A DNA stretch of 64,000 nt from Daldinia sp. FL1419. Its lineage: Eukaryota; Ascomycota; Sordariomycetes; Xylariales; Hypoxylaceae. Below, one piece after another: positions 1 through 11,899 of this stretch. The DNA is taken from NCBI GenBank assembly GCA_025201765.1, contig MU623463.1:1-64000 (forward strand), in the 5' to 3' direction. Position numbers and translations under genes: made by a program. Position 1 is the first letter of the stretch, and the number at the start of each line of letters is the position of its first letter. The notes under the pieces were generated by a model. The model was given only the letters and a program-made list of their open reading frames with translations, had not been told where the DNA came from and ran no database searches.

Positions 1-3000
1 AATATTAAATAAATTAAATATTTAAATATATTAATAAAATCTTAAAAATAAAATTAATTTTTAATTTTTATAATATTAAAAAATTAAATAATAATTTTAT
101 AAATTTATTATTAATTATAAATTAATAAATTAAAATAATATTTAATTACTATCTTATAAATTAAATAATAATATTAATTATTAAAATTTTAAAAAACTTT
201 ATTAATATTTTAAAGATTTAATATAACATTATTTCAAAAATTTAGAAATCTAATTAAGAAATTATTAAAAAAAAGTCAGTAATTTATATATACTTAAAAA
301 ATCTACATATAAAAATTAAGCCCTTAATAACTTATACATAAACTTAAAATAATATTGCCAAATATTTAAGAAATATAATTAAAAATAAAACAAAAACCAT
401 AAAAACATATTTAAAATTACTTCACTCCTTATAACCCAAAATTTATAAAATAATAATATATTTATATAATTAAATATTATAATATAAAACAAATTAATAA
501 ATACCATATAATTAATTTTATATATACACTAATATAAATAATAATTTTATAATTTATAATTAAAAATTTTAATAAGGTTACCTTTAGGTATATAATTGTA
601 AAGCTTACACTATAATAACAACAATATTTAAAAAATTAAATAAATTAAAAAAATTTAATCCTAAAATATAAATAAATTTTTTAATAAATTATATATCTAT
701 AAATACATATAAAATTTAAAACCTATACATTAATAAAATAATAGAACTAAAAAATATTATATTTAAAAAAAATAAGGTCTTTAACAATAATCTCCAAAAA
801 TTATAAAATAAATTTAAAAATAAATTAATAATTTATAAAATAAATTAATATAATAATTTATTAAAATTTATTTAAAATTCTTAACTTAAAAAAAGAACAA
901 ATATATATAATAATATTTAAATAAATCCTTTAAAATAAATTGAAAATATGGATATGTTAGGTATAATTAATAAACCAATAAAATTGGATAAATTACTGAA
1001 TAAAAAAGAAGAAACCTTTACTATAAAAATTAATTACTCTTATATAAAAATATATTTTTATTTATTATTTTTTCTAAATAATTCTCCATCAACAACTTTA
1101 TTCATTATTTATATTAAAATGTTGATAATCCTTTACATCATTTTTAATAATAAATGTTACATACTATAAAAAATAATATTTTATATTAATTCCTTAATAA
1201 ATAAGATTAATATATATAAAAGATATATAATTAATAAAATAAAAATATTAAGATTTATCCATTAATTTCCTTAATATAATAAAGAAAATTTAAGTAATTT
1301 TATTTAAATATTCTTAATAAAAATTAATAAATATAAGAAAATATATAGAAGAAACCTACTAGAACCTCCAAAATAATATTTGGATATTTAAAATCATCTA
1401 TTATATAAAATATTCCAAAAAATTAAATAAATTTACCTTAAAAATTATATTAATATATATATTTAAAAAATTATATTATAATTAAATAATTAATATAAGA
1501 ATAAGTAAATATTTAAATATATATAAATTTATATTTATAAAATTAATAAACACAATTTTCTCTAATAATATAAGATATATTTAATAATAAAAAAAAATTA
1601 GTAAGTAATTAATAATAAAGAAACCTACACCTTTATACTTATTAAAAAATCTTTTTAGATATTAATAATAATAATAGTTAAATATAATTTTAAATTTATA
1701 TAATATAATGTAATAAATGTATTTATAAATATAAAACTTAAAAAAAATGTATTTATATATATATTTTAAGGATATTAATAATTAAAAAAGATATTTTGCA
1801 TTATTAAAATATTTTATAATCTTTAAAAATCACTTTTTCTTTAATAATAGAAATTTTTATAAATTTTAAAAAAATTTGGTTTTACCTTAATATCTTAAAA
1901 GTTATATATATTTATTAAAAATAGAATTTTTTTTTCATATATATAAACAATATTATCATAATATATTAAAAAAAGATTAAATTAAAGATTAAATTAATTG
2001 TTTTTAAATTTAAGAAATAATATAAATTAATTAAAAATAATGAATTATAATGGTTTTTTAGAATTAAAATAATTTAAAATTAAGTATAATATCAAATTTA
2101 ATTAAGTTAATTTACTTATATTAACAAAATTATTAATTTAATAAGAGTAATTAAAAAAATCCCTAAAATATTTATAATAAAAAAAAAATTATTACCTTAT
2201 ATAAGAATAATCTTATTTTAATTAATATAATAATATTAACAAAAAATAAGCTTAATTTTATATACCACAATAATCACCCAATTTGATATTGTATTTGCTT
2301 ATTTAAGACTAGCCTAATTTAATTTAAATTTAAATCCAAAATATTATATAACAACCAACCAAATTATATAATATTTTTAGCATATATGAGGATATATTTT
2401 AGAATTAGGTGGAAGTAATGTTTTTGAGGTTATTAATAATATCTTATTTGTTAATAATATGGTTAATTGAAAGAGTTTATAAATATATATAATAAAATTA
2501 TTTAATAGAATAATTGGTTAAAAAGTTAGTAAATAAGATATAATTATTATTTTTATTATTAAAGTTAAACTACTTACCCTAACTTAAATTGTAAAAGAAA
2601 GATTCTATATATCATAATTAATTAAAGATTTTGGAATTAAACTTAAAAATTAAATTATATTTTTATTATACAATAATAAATAAATAATTGGATTAATTAT
2701 TAAGGATATTAAAAAATTTAAAATGAAGTTAAAATATATAGATATATATAATCATTAATTTAAACAAAAAATTTAGAGAGGTTATATCAAAATTAATTAT
2801 GTTAATTTAAAAAATATAAGTATAAATAGGTTTATAAAAGTGTTATTAAAAGAAAAATATACCCACTTTAAAAAATAAATAGGTTTAATGGATATTTTAG
2901 ATTATTTAAAAATCAAAACATTTAAAAATATGGATAAAATGATATAGCAAAAGTAGGAAATAAATGAGGAAGTTATTGAGGAGGTATAATCAAAGGAATA

Positions 3001-5080
3001 CACCAACTTAAAGATGTAAAAAGATTACGTTTTTAATATTATACGCTCCAGATTTGCTTGTTGGTTTTATCTGGGAGGGTATATTAAATTAGTAAACCTA
3101 AAAATAGTATGGAAAAATTCTCTCCTTTGTAATAATTCCATAAAAAGTTTTATTACTTTATTCTAGAATTCTAAAAATAAGAATAATAATTTAAATTCTA
3201 TAATCATAATTTTTCCCTATGTATTGTGTGACAATTAGCAAAGAAGAATTTTTCCCAGCGTTTCACCAGGCATTTCAAGTCTCATTTACCAAAAATAATA
3301 TTAAATCAAGGTTTAAAACTATTAAACTAATGCCATTAAACACTAATAAAATAATTTCAACATTAAATATTATTAAAATAACTTATACACCATCACCAAA
3401 CCCAAATCCTAAAAATTTACCAAACCTATTTTGGATATCCCAAACACCTTAAAACATTAACAAAACTACTTACTAAACTACTTATATTAAAAACCAAATT
3501 ACTAACCATCATTCTAACTTACTAACACATATGGTTTCCACTATAAACAAATTAAATAAAACCACATATAAATTGTTATATAAGGTAACGCTATTAAAAA
3601 AAAACAGTTAATTTATAAAAGGCAAATCACATACTTTTTAAACACCGGCAAGCCAAAAATAAACATTTACAACGTGGAGAACCTCTTACTCAAATTAAAA
3701 AAAAGACTATACAAATTAAAAAAAAAGGTATAAACCCTAAGGCTTCTAAGGAGGTTATTAAAGGGGGTCCCCCAAAATGGCAATGTCAAGGTTAACAACA
3801 CTATAAAATTTGTAATACTTTTGGTTATAATGTAAGAATTTGTAAAGTAATAAATCCAACTCTTAATAATAATATTTAATTAAATTTCTAATTAATTTTA
3901 ATTATTATGGTTAAATTATTTATAATTGAATTGGAAGGTTTTTGAAAATTGATTGGTTAATTAGTTTGATTGGTTAATTTATGGGGCATGTTAATTAAAA
4001 TTAAATATTTTCTAATATAATTATAATTTATTAAATAAAATTTGTAATATTTTTATATTTATTTTTCTTTAATTTTGTTTTTTTGTTTTAATATTAAAAA
4101 AAGTGGTACTTATTTAATTTTAATAATATTGGTTTTTATTTTTTATAATATTAAAATAATATTATAAGGTAAGATATATATTAATAAAATATTAATGTTA
4201 AGAAATATTATATAAAAAATAAAAAGATATTTTTTTTATTAATATTAATAAGAATATAATATGGAATTATAATAAATATATATTTATTATAAAATATATT
4301 TTTAAAAATATTATATAATTTTTTAATATAATTATTATTAATATTTTAAATTTTTTTAAAATGTTTTATAATGATGGATAGGTATATTTTGTTAAGAATA
4401 TATTTTAAGAAAATTATAAAATAAATTAATATTTATTAGTTATTAATAGGTATAGGGATTTGGTTTTAAAGGATTCCTTTTTATATAAATAATAATATCA
4501 TTAAGAAGGAAGAATTATAATCTTTTATTAATTAGTTCTTTCCATTTATTTTAATATTTAAGAATAATATTATAATTATATATAAATTATTTAATAATAA
4601 TTTAAGGGGTTTGAAATTATTTTTTAGGATTGGAGGAGGGGGTTAGGTTGGTGCAGGGCTTATATTATATTCAGGATTATAATTTAAATTATATCCTTAT
4701 TGTTCTTATTATATGGGATAAGTAGGATAAGTTAAAGGGGATGGAAGGGGTGGTAATTAAATAAATATTAAAAATCTTTGTTAAAGAAAGGGTTTGGAAA
4801 GGATATTAAATGTTATTTAATTTTTTTATTAAAATTATCTTAATTAATTAAGAGGTTTTTAAATTTTTTAGGGGTTATAATGGAATTTTATAAAATAGGA
4901 ATGAAATGATGATTGGTGTGATAAAATTATTTAAAAATTATAAAATTAATATATAAAGTTATTATGCTAAATAAATACCAATTTTTCATTATTTATACAT
5001 TTTTATTATAATAAAAAACCTTAAAAAAACTTAAGGCATTATTGACAACATATAATTTAAAACAAATCCTTCATATAACT
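1..5080. repeat. AT-rich, RIP-degenerated repeat block
   Basis: Very A+T-rich DNA with almost no coding potential, ending abruptly near 5080 where composition returns to normal. Strand bias shifts along the block: about 3230-3870 is C-rich and G-poor, while about 4000-4930 is G-rich and C-poor, as expected where C-to-T changes fell on one or the other strand. The only part I can assign is the transposase remnant at 3228-3991. The rest (1-3227 and 3994-5080) must be older or more heavily mutated repeats whose family I cannot name. Short open frames here, such as 948-1169, are Ile/Asn/Lys/Tyr-rich, as expected from AT composition, and are not genes. Telomeric or centromeric repeats are not visible. 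Confidence 0.85.
3228..3991 (+). mobile_element. Truncated pogo/Fot-type DNA transposon relic (copy 1)
   Basis: The open frame at 3219-3452 carries a degraded C-terminal segment of a pogo/Fot-type (Tc1/mariner superfamily) transposase: EEFFPAFHQAFQVSFTKNNI followed by a Pro-rich stretch, matching the family pattern in which an AF..AF..NI..GF segment precedes TPxP. At 3774-3846 a Cys-rich tail (CNTFGYNVRIC) resembles the CCHC-like knuckle that ends many of these proteins. The whole stretch aligns base by base with copy 2 (52900-53661), differing mainly by C/T and G/A. The right terminal repeat ends at 3991, next to TA at 3992-3993. Upstream of about 3228 similarity to copy 2 stops and no left terminal repeat is found where one is expected (about 2124), so this copy is truncated or interrupted. 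Confidence 0.75.
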
Positions 5081-6558
5081 GCCAATAGGCGGACAAAGAA
5101 GCAAAGAAACAACTTCGTTGCTCCGCAAGGAGCTTATCTACAACTATGGCTAAGAGCGTCTACATATAGAACAAGTCCTTTGTTCTATATGTAGCACAGG
5201 CTAGAACCCTGATAGCAACCTACTTTTCTTACTATCACATTTCTGTTATTTTGATCTTCTACTTCCAAATTCCTACGTTCAAACATGCCAAGATATTTAT
5301 ACTGTGTAGGGCAATAAGTTCGTGGCCGAGGCCATCTAAATTTGAAGCCACTAGCCGTAGCATCATGCTCAGCTGTTTATGGATGGCTTCGTTAGACTTC
5401 TGAACTAATCTTCCGTCACTTCTATAGCTTAGTTCATAGGCTGATGGCAAAACGAACGCCAATGAATATTTACCCTTCTTTACTGAGGACACTCATTTCC
5501 CAGCTTAAAATTGGCGTCGGATTATTGTCGATATTCAGGCTCGGGCTTCGGCGTATTTCCTACGCTTAGCATTAACCCAAACTCGTGGGCAACTTGTAGA
5601 TTCCAAGTGGACCATAACGAGATCCTAAATACATTAACGTAAAACGGCTTGCATTAGGCCAGGGGTAACGAAAGAGACTTTTGGGTCAAGACGATATCAT
5701 TTAATGGGGTACCATATCTTCAAGAGACATAAATTCTGAAGGAAAGGTTACTCACATCTACCATGTTACTAAATATATCTCAGATCCATATCCTCATATA
5801 AGGAAAAAAAATTTTATCATGCTTCAGTCGTTTTGAAAAACTTCATGTCAGTGGCTACCGTTTATTCGGAATGTTACTTACGTGCGTACTACCAAGGTCT
5901 CTTGCCAATGTAGGTAGCAAATTCTATAGCTCCCCGATTATAGAGGGGAAGCCTGTTAATCCAAGGGCATTAGTGCCAATAGCGCGAGGCGGGCTCGAGA
6001 AGCGTGGATGTCTAGTTCATTTAGCAGTTCCACCAATAAGAGGCTTTCTGAGCACACTATTCCACGAATGCGGGCCTTTCTTTTTCTTCTAGATCAGAGG
6101 ATCTGGCGAGGCCAGGTTCTCAGCTCGACTTTCCTAACCGGGTCACATGTAATACATCGGGTCTCTTTCATCATTGTACTACCAACCCGGGCCAGTCCCT
6201 GTATATCACACTTCACGGAGTCTGTTTCTCGTGGTCTCGTCCCAGCTGAGAGGAACGGTGGCCATGCCCGGATTGTTAATCCCTGTACGTTCTAAGCAAA
6301 CTAGTACAATAATTCTAAAAAAGACCCACGAGAAGAGGAGACCCTGGCAAACGAACCATGCTGCCGGAACAGCACGAAAGAACATGATAGTAGAGCACCT
6401 TTCTCTTTTACAAAAGGGCATGCTGTCCAACCCTCCCTCTCCCTAGTTTCCTCTTTTCTTTCCTCATCACTTCTCGCCTCCTCTCGTGAGCATTCCAATC
6501 GCTTGGTTAGTCTAACTTCAGTCATTCGCTTGTACGTGAAGAAAACAGATCAGTTAAG
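5081..6558. other. Intergenic; no supported gene
   Basis: Normal-composition DNA between the first AT-rich block and the GPI-protein gene. Several overlapping frames of 70-95 codons exist on both strands (for example around 5259-5492 and 5871-6446), but none has a recognisable domain, convincing codon use or splice-linked extension. The last 150 bp, pyrimidine-rich with CCCTCTCCCT runs at 6430-6450, is probably the promoter and 5' leader of the downstream gene. Confidence 0.5.
5161..5193. repeat. Perfect 14-bp inverted repeat (hairpin)
   Basis: TACATATAGAACAA at 5161-5174 is the exact reverse complement of 5180-5193, separated by the 5-nt loop GTCCT. It lies about 80 bp inside the normal-composition DNA that borders the first AT-rich block. 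No gene or other repeat arm is attached to it. It could be a palindromic scar of an excised element or a chance hairpin; no function is claimed. Confidence 0.7.
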
Positions 6559-7644
6559 ATGGTTCGTCTTTTCAAATATGCCAGCGCCGGCGCACTGCTG
6601 GCCGCCTCCGTGAACGCCAACTATGCCACAAACTCGTATCCTGAAGAGGACGACTGCCCCCCTGATTCTGAGACCGAGTCCTACAGCGCCACTTCAGCTC
6701 CCTACCCGACCGGTACTAGCGGATATCCCGTTATCACTCCTTCCAACCCAGCTGGATACCCGGGTGCTTCATCGACCGGCTCCGAGGAGGATGACTGTCC
6801 CCCAGAGTCTGAGTCCAAGTCCTACACTGCCACTCCCACTGGCTACCCTACGGTCTCTTTCGGCTCTGGCTACCCAACTCAGAGTGTCTCTATCCCTTCC
6901 TACCCGACTGGCGGCCAGTCTGAAGGAGGCTCTTACCCTCCCTATCTTACCGGGTCTGGAGGTGCTACTGTTCCTGGTTACCCTACCGGCGGTAGCACTT
7001 ACCCTGGTGACTCTACCTTAACCAAGTACACGACCATCATCTCCACCATCACCTCGTGTGCCCCTACTGTCACCAACTGCCCAGTCGGATCGGCTACCAC
7101 CATTGTTGTCCCTTACCCGTCGGTTACCTACCCTGCTGGATCACCCTCCTACCCCGTAGGGTCTCCCTCCTCTCCTGTAGGATCTCCTTATCCTGAGGGA
7201 TTTCCTTCTTATCCTGCTGGTAGTCCGTCTTACCCGGCTGGGGCTCCCTCTGGTTCGGGCGAGACTCCTGCTTACCCTACCCAAGGCAACGGCCAACCGG
7301 CTCCTTCGCACCCTGCTGAGAACCCCTCCTCCCCAGCAGGTTCTCCTTCTTCTCCCGCCGCTTCGCCATCTTACCCGGCCGAGAATTCCAGCCAGTCCGC
7401 TGTCACTTACCCGGCTGGAACCCCTAACCAGCCTGCTCTCTCTACTGGACCTGCAACTTTATCCACGATCTACGGCAACACGACTTTCACCGCCCCAAGC
7501 CAGACTGCTGGATACCCCACTGGAGAGGCCTCTTCCACCTACCCAGCTCCCACGGCTATTCCTACAGCAGGTGCATCTATCACAGGATCGAGCGCTAATG
7601 GCGCTTTGATCGTTTTTGCCGCTCTCTTCTTCGGCCTTTTCTAA
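6559..7644 (+). CDS. GPI-anchored Ser/Thr/Pro-rich cell-surface protein
   Basis: A single-exon gene of 361 codons. Residues 1-20 form a secretion signal (MVRLFKYASAGALLAASVNA). The mature part is low-complexity and rich in Pro, Ser, Gly, Thr and Tyr, with many SYPAG(S/T)P and GYPT repeats. An acidic Cys-containing motif, EEDDCPP(D/E)SE, occurs twice near residues 30 and 76 as an imperfect internal duplication. A central segment (TTIISTITSCAPTVTNCP) resembles a motif common in fungal wall proteins. The extreme C-terminus is a short hydrophobic tail after small residues (GSSANGALIVFAALFFGLF), as expected of a GPI attachment signal. It is therefore probably a heavily O-mannosylated wall protein or adhesin. 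Codon choice is strongly C-biased at third positions, suggesting high expression. The family beyond this is unknown; a secreted non-anchored protein is the alternative. Confidence 0.85.
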   Translation: MVRLFKYASAGALLAASVNANYATNSYPEEDDCPPDSETESYSATSAPYPTGTSGYPVITPSNPAGYPGASSTGSEEDDCPPESESKSYTATPTGYPTVSFGSGYPTQSVSIPSYPTGGQSEGGSYPPYLTGSGGATVPGYPTGGSTYPGDSTLTKYTTIISTITSCAPTVTNCPVGSATTIVVPYPSVTYPAGSPSYPVGSPSSPVGSPYPEGFPSYPAGSPSYPAGAPSGSGETPAYPTQGNGQPAPSHPAENPSSPAGSPSSPAASPSYPAENSSQSAVTYPAGTPNQPALSTGPATLSTIYGNTTFTAPSQTAGYPTGEASSTYPAPTAIPTAGASITGSSANGALIVFAALFFGLF

Positions 7645-10629
7645 ATCCGAACTTAATCTTCATGACGAGACAACGGAGCCCTAGTTCTCAGCGAATTAAA
7701 GTACAGCAATCACGGGATTATATTCACGCAGAACATGATTATATTTGTACCCTCTTATTCTAATGTGCCTAAAACGTCTCGAGCTCCGAGGCTATAGACT
7801 GCTTGCGGAGGTTAGGATGCTCTTACATGACCTACAAGGTTAGCTTAATGTAAATAATTTATCACCTGGGATGGAACGACCAGTTGCCTCTTTGGTTTAT
7901 ATTTGTATCTTAACTTGGATGCGACTTGTTCGATTCGACCTGGTAATTAACTATATATATATGGCGTAACCCTTAGACCTTTCGCGCGCTGGGATATGTT
8001 CAGGTGATCGTGGTCTGATGGGAGTGCCCCATGCGGGATACAATAATGTTCAATTCATGTAATCATCAACTGAACATGAGATATACATTATATCCCCTTT
8101 CGGCATTTGATTATTATATAATCTTGCTTTCAATGAGCCGTCATGTAGTCACAAAGTAATCTGACTACAAGTGGAATGATTTTTGTAAGTGCATACCATT
8201 TTTTTACTAATTTAATATTAAATGATTAATGAGCGAAATGATTAAATGAATGAGGATTCTGGCCACTATCAGTGATATAAATTGATCATATCTACCTATC
8301 TAACCGTTAGAGCATATTATTCACGCAGATGAAATCGTATTACCTACCTAGGTACCTACCTACGTAAGTTTCATCCGGGCTACCTACGGCTTATTGGTTG
8401 ACTTCAGTAATGCTGTAGTATATATAATGGCTGACCCGAATCTGCTAAATATCCTTGTTGGAAGGTATCCGGTGTCTTTGTGACCTGCTTGATCTTTGGG
8501 TTTGGAGTTGCTAGAAGACAGAACCTCCCTAGTAGCACATATTAACATGATCGTACGATATCGGACGCGATTTACCTGTAGCATAAGTATCTTGGAAAAT
8601 GGCTGTCTCTGGGTACTTGGCTTATACGTATCAGGAAACAAATTCTTATTATTAGAGAGTCTAGTCTTATCAGGTCTATCATTCTTCAAAAGTCATTCCT
8701 TCAGCGGCTAGTACGGGAAACATATATAGGTAGGTACCTAGGTGAGCATAGGATACGCCTAATACACCTATGTATTTGTATGTGTTGAAATGATTACCCA
8801 GTCCATAGGTACAGTTACCTGTCACGTTTACTAAATAAGACTTTGCTCATAACTTACTACGCGCGGCACGTTAATAAATCTTGAACTCACCTTCCAATGG
8901 AAACCTACTTGACTCTCCCTTTCCGCGCATCCTGGGATTTGGCTCGATACCCCCTTTACCGAGTTGTCTAAGCCCCATGGCAATTCCCTCCACTTGCCAC
9001 GCGTCCTACGTCCATCTTGCAGCGGGATGTCTTGCAACAAGGGTACCGATCTGGGTTTGATACAGTAATACGTAACCAAGATTGGAGGTAGGCCATTAGA
9101 ACTGTGGCAATGCAACTAAAAGCTTAATTCAACGTACAAGGCAGCATCCCGGAAGAGCCGCATTGTAAAATGGGACTCCAAATAGGTTCTTAGTTACCTG
9201 ACTACCTAGCATTGTAACCGCTGGGATAAAGCGTGAGAAGCGATATAAAGTGTCCATCAGGCATCGAGCTAATCAGTCATATGAAAAGCCCAAACGACAG
9301 GGCAAAGGATAGGGTAAAGACATCACTAATTCTCGACCAATCACATCTGATGAACAAATTTGGGAAGTGAAAACGAAAAGGTCAAGATGAAAGTTCAGCA
9401 GAGGGACAAACGATGCCTGAGGGAAATGCGCGGTTCAACTTCGGTTGACAATGTAAAGTATAGCGTTGAACCCGGAAACGATCGGTCTTTCAGCGGTCAA
9501 AGTGACGAGATGAGGAGCGTCAAGTGAGTCCTATGATCTACTGGGATCGACATTGGAGATGTTTAGGATGTTAGTAGTATGTAATACGAAATGCCTCGAT
9601 TCTACATGGTGCCGAATTAGTCAATGAAAACAGCAACTCCGCATTAGACGAAAACTATGCATTATACCTAGTGAATTACTTTACTGAAGTATGGGAAGAT
9701 TATAAAACTAAAAAATAAAAATAAAAAATAATTTTTAAAGAGAGAAAAAAAAAAAGAGAAAAAGGATAAGGCGTGATTTATAAGCGATGCCATGTCGCAT
9801 GGCCGAAGTGCGGTGGAGATATGATAGTCGCGAACCAGCGGAAGCGGAAGCGCAAGACGGGAAATAGAGGAGGAATAATCCAGAAACAATGGAACAAGAG
9901 GCGGGAAAGATGGAAATAAAATAGAAGGAAAATCAGGGAAACAAAGCGAAGAGTTGGTCAATTGACTCAGTCCGGCGACATTGGGGACCTTATAGTAAGA
10001 TATTGTTAGATCCTTATTGAATTCAGAAATGGCGCACCGGAAAAGTTATTGGTTTATTATTGATGTTGATACTTATCAGTGGGAAAATATGGATTAGATG
10101 GATTTGTGGATTGACATGGGCAAAAAAAGGTGGAAAGGGTTGTATTCAAGTCTGAATCGGGGATTTGAAGGATTTGTTCTGTTCTATTCTGTTCAGTTTG
10201 GTCTTGCCCATATGGCTTGCAAATAATGTTTATTAAAATGGTAATTATTTTAACGTTTTTATTATTATTGTTTTATTTGTTATTGTTCGTTATTTTATTT
10301 CTGTAAAAGCGAGGAGTTCCGACCTGTCCGAGATGTAAAGTGGCTGGAAGTGGGGGTGGGTAAGGGACTGATTGGAAGGGTTAGGTTTATTACCTAGCGT
10401 CATTAACACCTGCCATCTTATTTCATTTGGAATTTAATAAGATATTATATACCCTTAGAGGTATTAGGTAAGTATTTAGGATTTATAAATAATATAAATT
10501 TTATATTAAATTCTATAATAATTTATTTATATCTTTTAATTTACTTAAATAGCTATATTATATATTATATATATAATTTAATAATTATTAAAATAATATA
10601 TATATTTAAAGTTACTTGCAATTCCTTTC
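7645..10629. other. Intergenic; no supported gene
   Basis: About 3 kb with no gene I can defend. It holds AT-rich 3' flank of the surface-protein gene, TAGGTACC-type repeats (8342-8368 and 8728-8742), an A-rich tract at 9703-9763, and T-rich DNA from 10210 that grades into the retrotransposon. Minus-strand frames at 8384-8689 and 8831-9115 have no recognisable domain. A diverged or species-specific gene cannot be excluded. Confidence 0.5.
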
Positions 10630-10809
10630 TGTTGGATGGACAAGGTACCATTGCATGTAATAGTAAAAAATGAGGGTATTCGTAAATTCAGTCAAAAGTG
10701 GTATGTTCTAAGAAAGAATATATTTTGGTCGGAGACCAAAATACGTGGAGCTAAATACAAGATTAAAGTGGGTCTGTACTATTATAATTATATAATCAAT
10801 ATTCCCACA
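10630..10809 (-). repeat. 3' LTR of the copia element (RIP-mutated)
   Basis: This is the downstream LTR with respect to the minus-strand coding direction. Compared with the other LTR it differs almost only by C-to-T and G-to-A changes, concentrated at 10780-10800 where CACC, CATGG and CACATGACC in the partner are TATT, TATAA and TATATAATC here. An open frame (10636-10878) runs through it by chance; the other LTR has the corresponding frame, so it is an LTR feature and not a gene. Confidence 0.92.
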
Positions 10810-11899
10810 CTGGTAACTTTTTCTTTTCTTGTAAGGTCATATGATATCAATAAGCGCCAGTTAGGGTCACGATCTTAAATGTTTAAACGCATTAAGATTG
10901 GTTTTTTTCTGTAATCCTCCTTTTGCTCCTACCTATATTAAATTAACCAACAACCCCTTTATGAAATAATATAAGTCCGTATTTTAAAAGATGTTGGATT
11001 AATGTTCTAATGGAACGAATGATGTTGTAATATTGTAAATTAATGGTTGTTAAGGTTAATATTAATAATCCGGGGTATCTCGGAATTAGGTATATCTTAC
11101 TAACAAAAGTGCTGTTAAAAATACATGAAGATGACTAAGGAAAATCTATTAACAAATAAAAAGTAAAGGTTTATAAATTAATGGTTTGAGCTCTGCTTAA
11201 AAGCGTAACAATCAACCATCTAAAATATATAACAATATATAATCCCATTTAATAATTCTTTCTTTTTTAGAAACTATATTTATTTGTTTATTCAAATTGT
11301 TGAATTGATTAAAGGAAATGGTTGGTATTGTTTATATTATTTAGGTTTACTTAACCTAACCCTATAATCTCAGTATAAGATAATTAATATTAATGAATAT
11401 TATGAAGGCTTTATTAATATTAAATTTTGTTATTATATTAGTTGGATTATTTTATCTGTAAATCCATTGTATATTGCTAATTTTTTGCCGTTTGTAAGAC
11501 TGTTGGAGTAACATAATATCGATCATTAATCATTTCTCTTTCGTTGTTCCAAGCTTAATAAGACATTCATAGAATAAAAATGAATCAATACATACAACTA
11601 TAGGTGCTGCAAGAAGTTAGAGCTTATCAAATATAGACATTACCATTATCCCAATTGCAATAATTATATCTATATTATGTATCATAATATAAATTTCGTT
11701 TGTTAAAATGCTTTGGGTAACTTGTTTGCATTTTGTAGAGCTCTAATGAATCAAATTACCGGTTATAGTAAATAATTTATCCGTCATAATCTTGTTAGCA
11801 ATAAAGATTTTGTAACCGATTTAAGAACTAAAGTCCTTATTATTTACAAATAATTTATTAATGAATACAAAGATCTTTATTATAATAAGATTTAATTTA

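Noticed and set aside
10636..10878. 80-codon open frame resembling a small protein, repeated at 17281-17466
   Set aside because: It lies inside the LTRs of the copia element; the similarity reflects the LTR pair, and coding remnants of the element are on the opposite strand.
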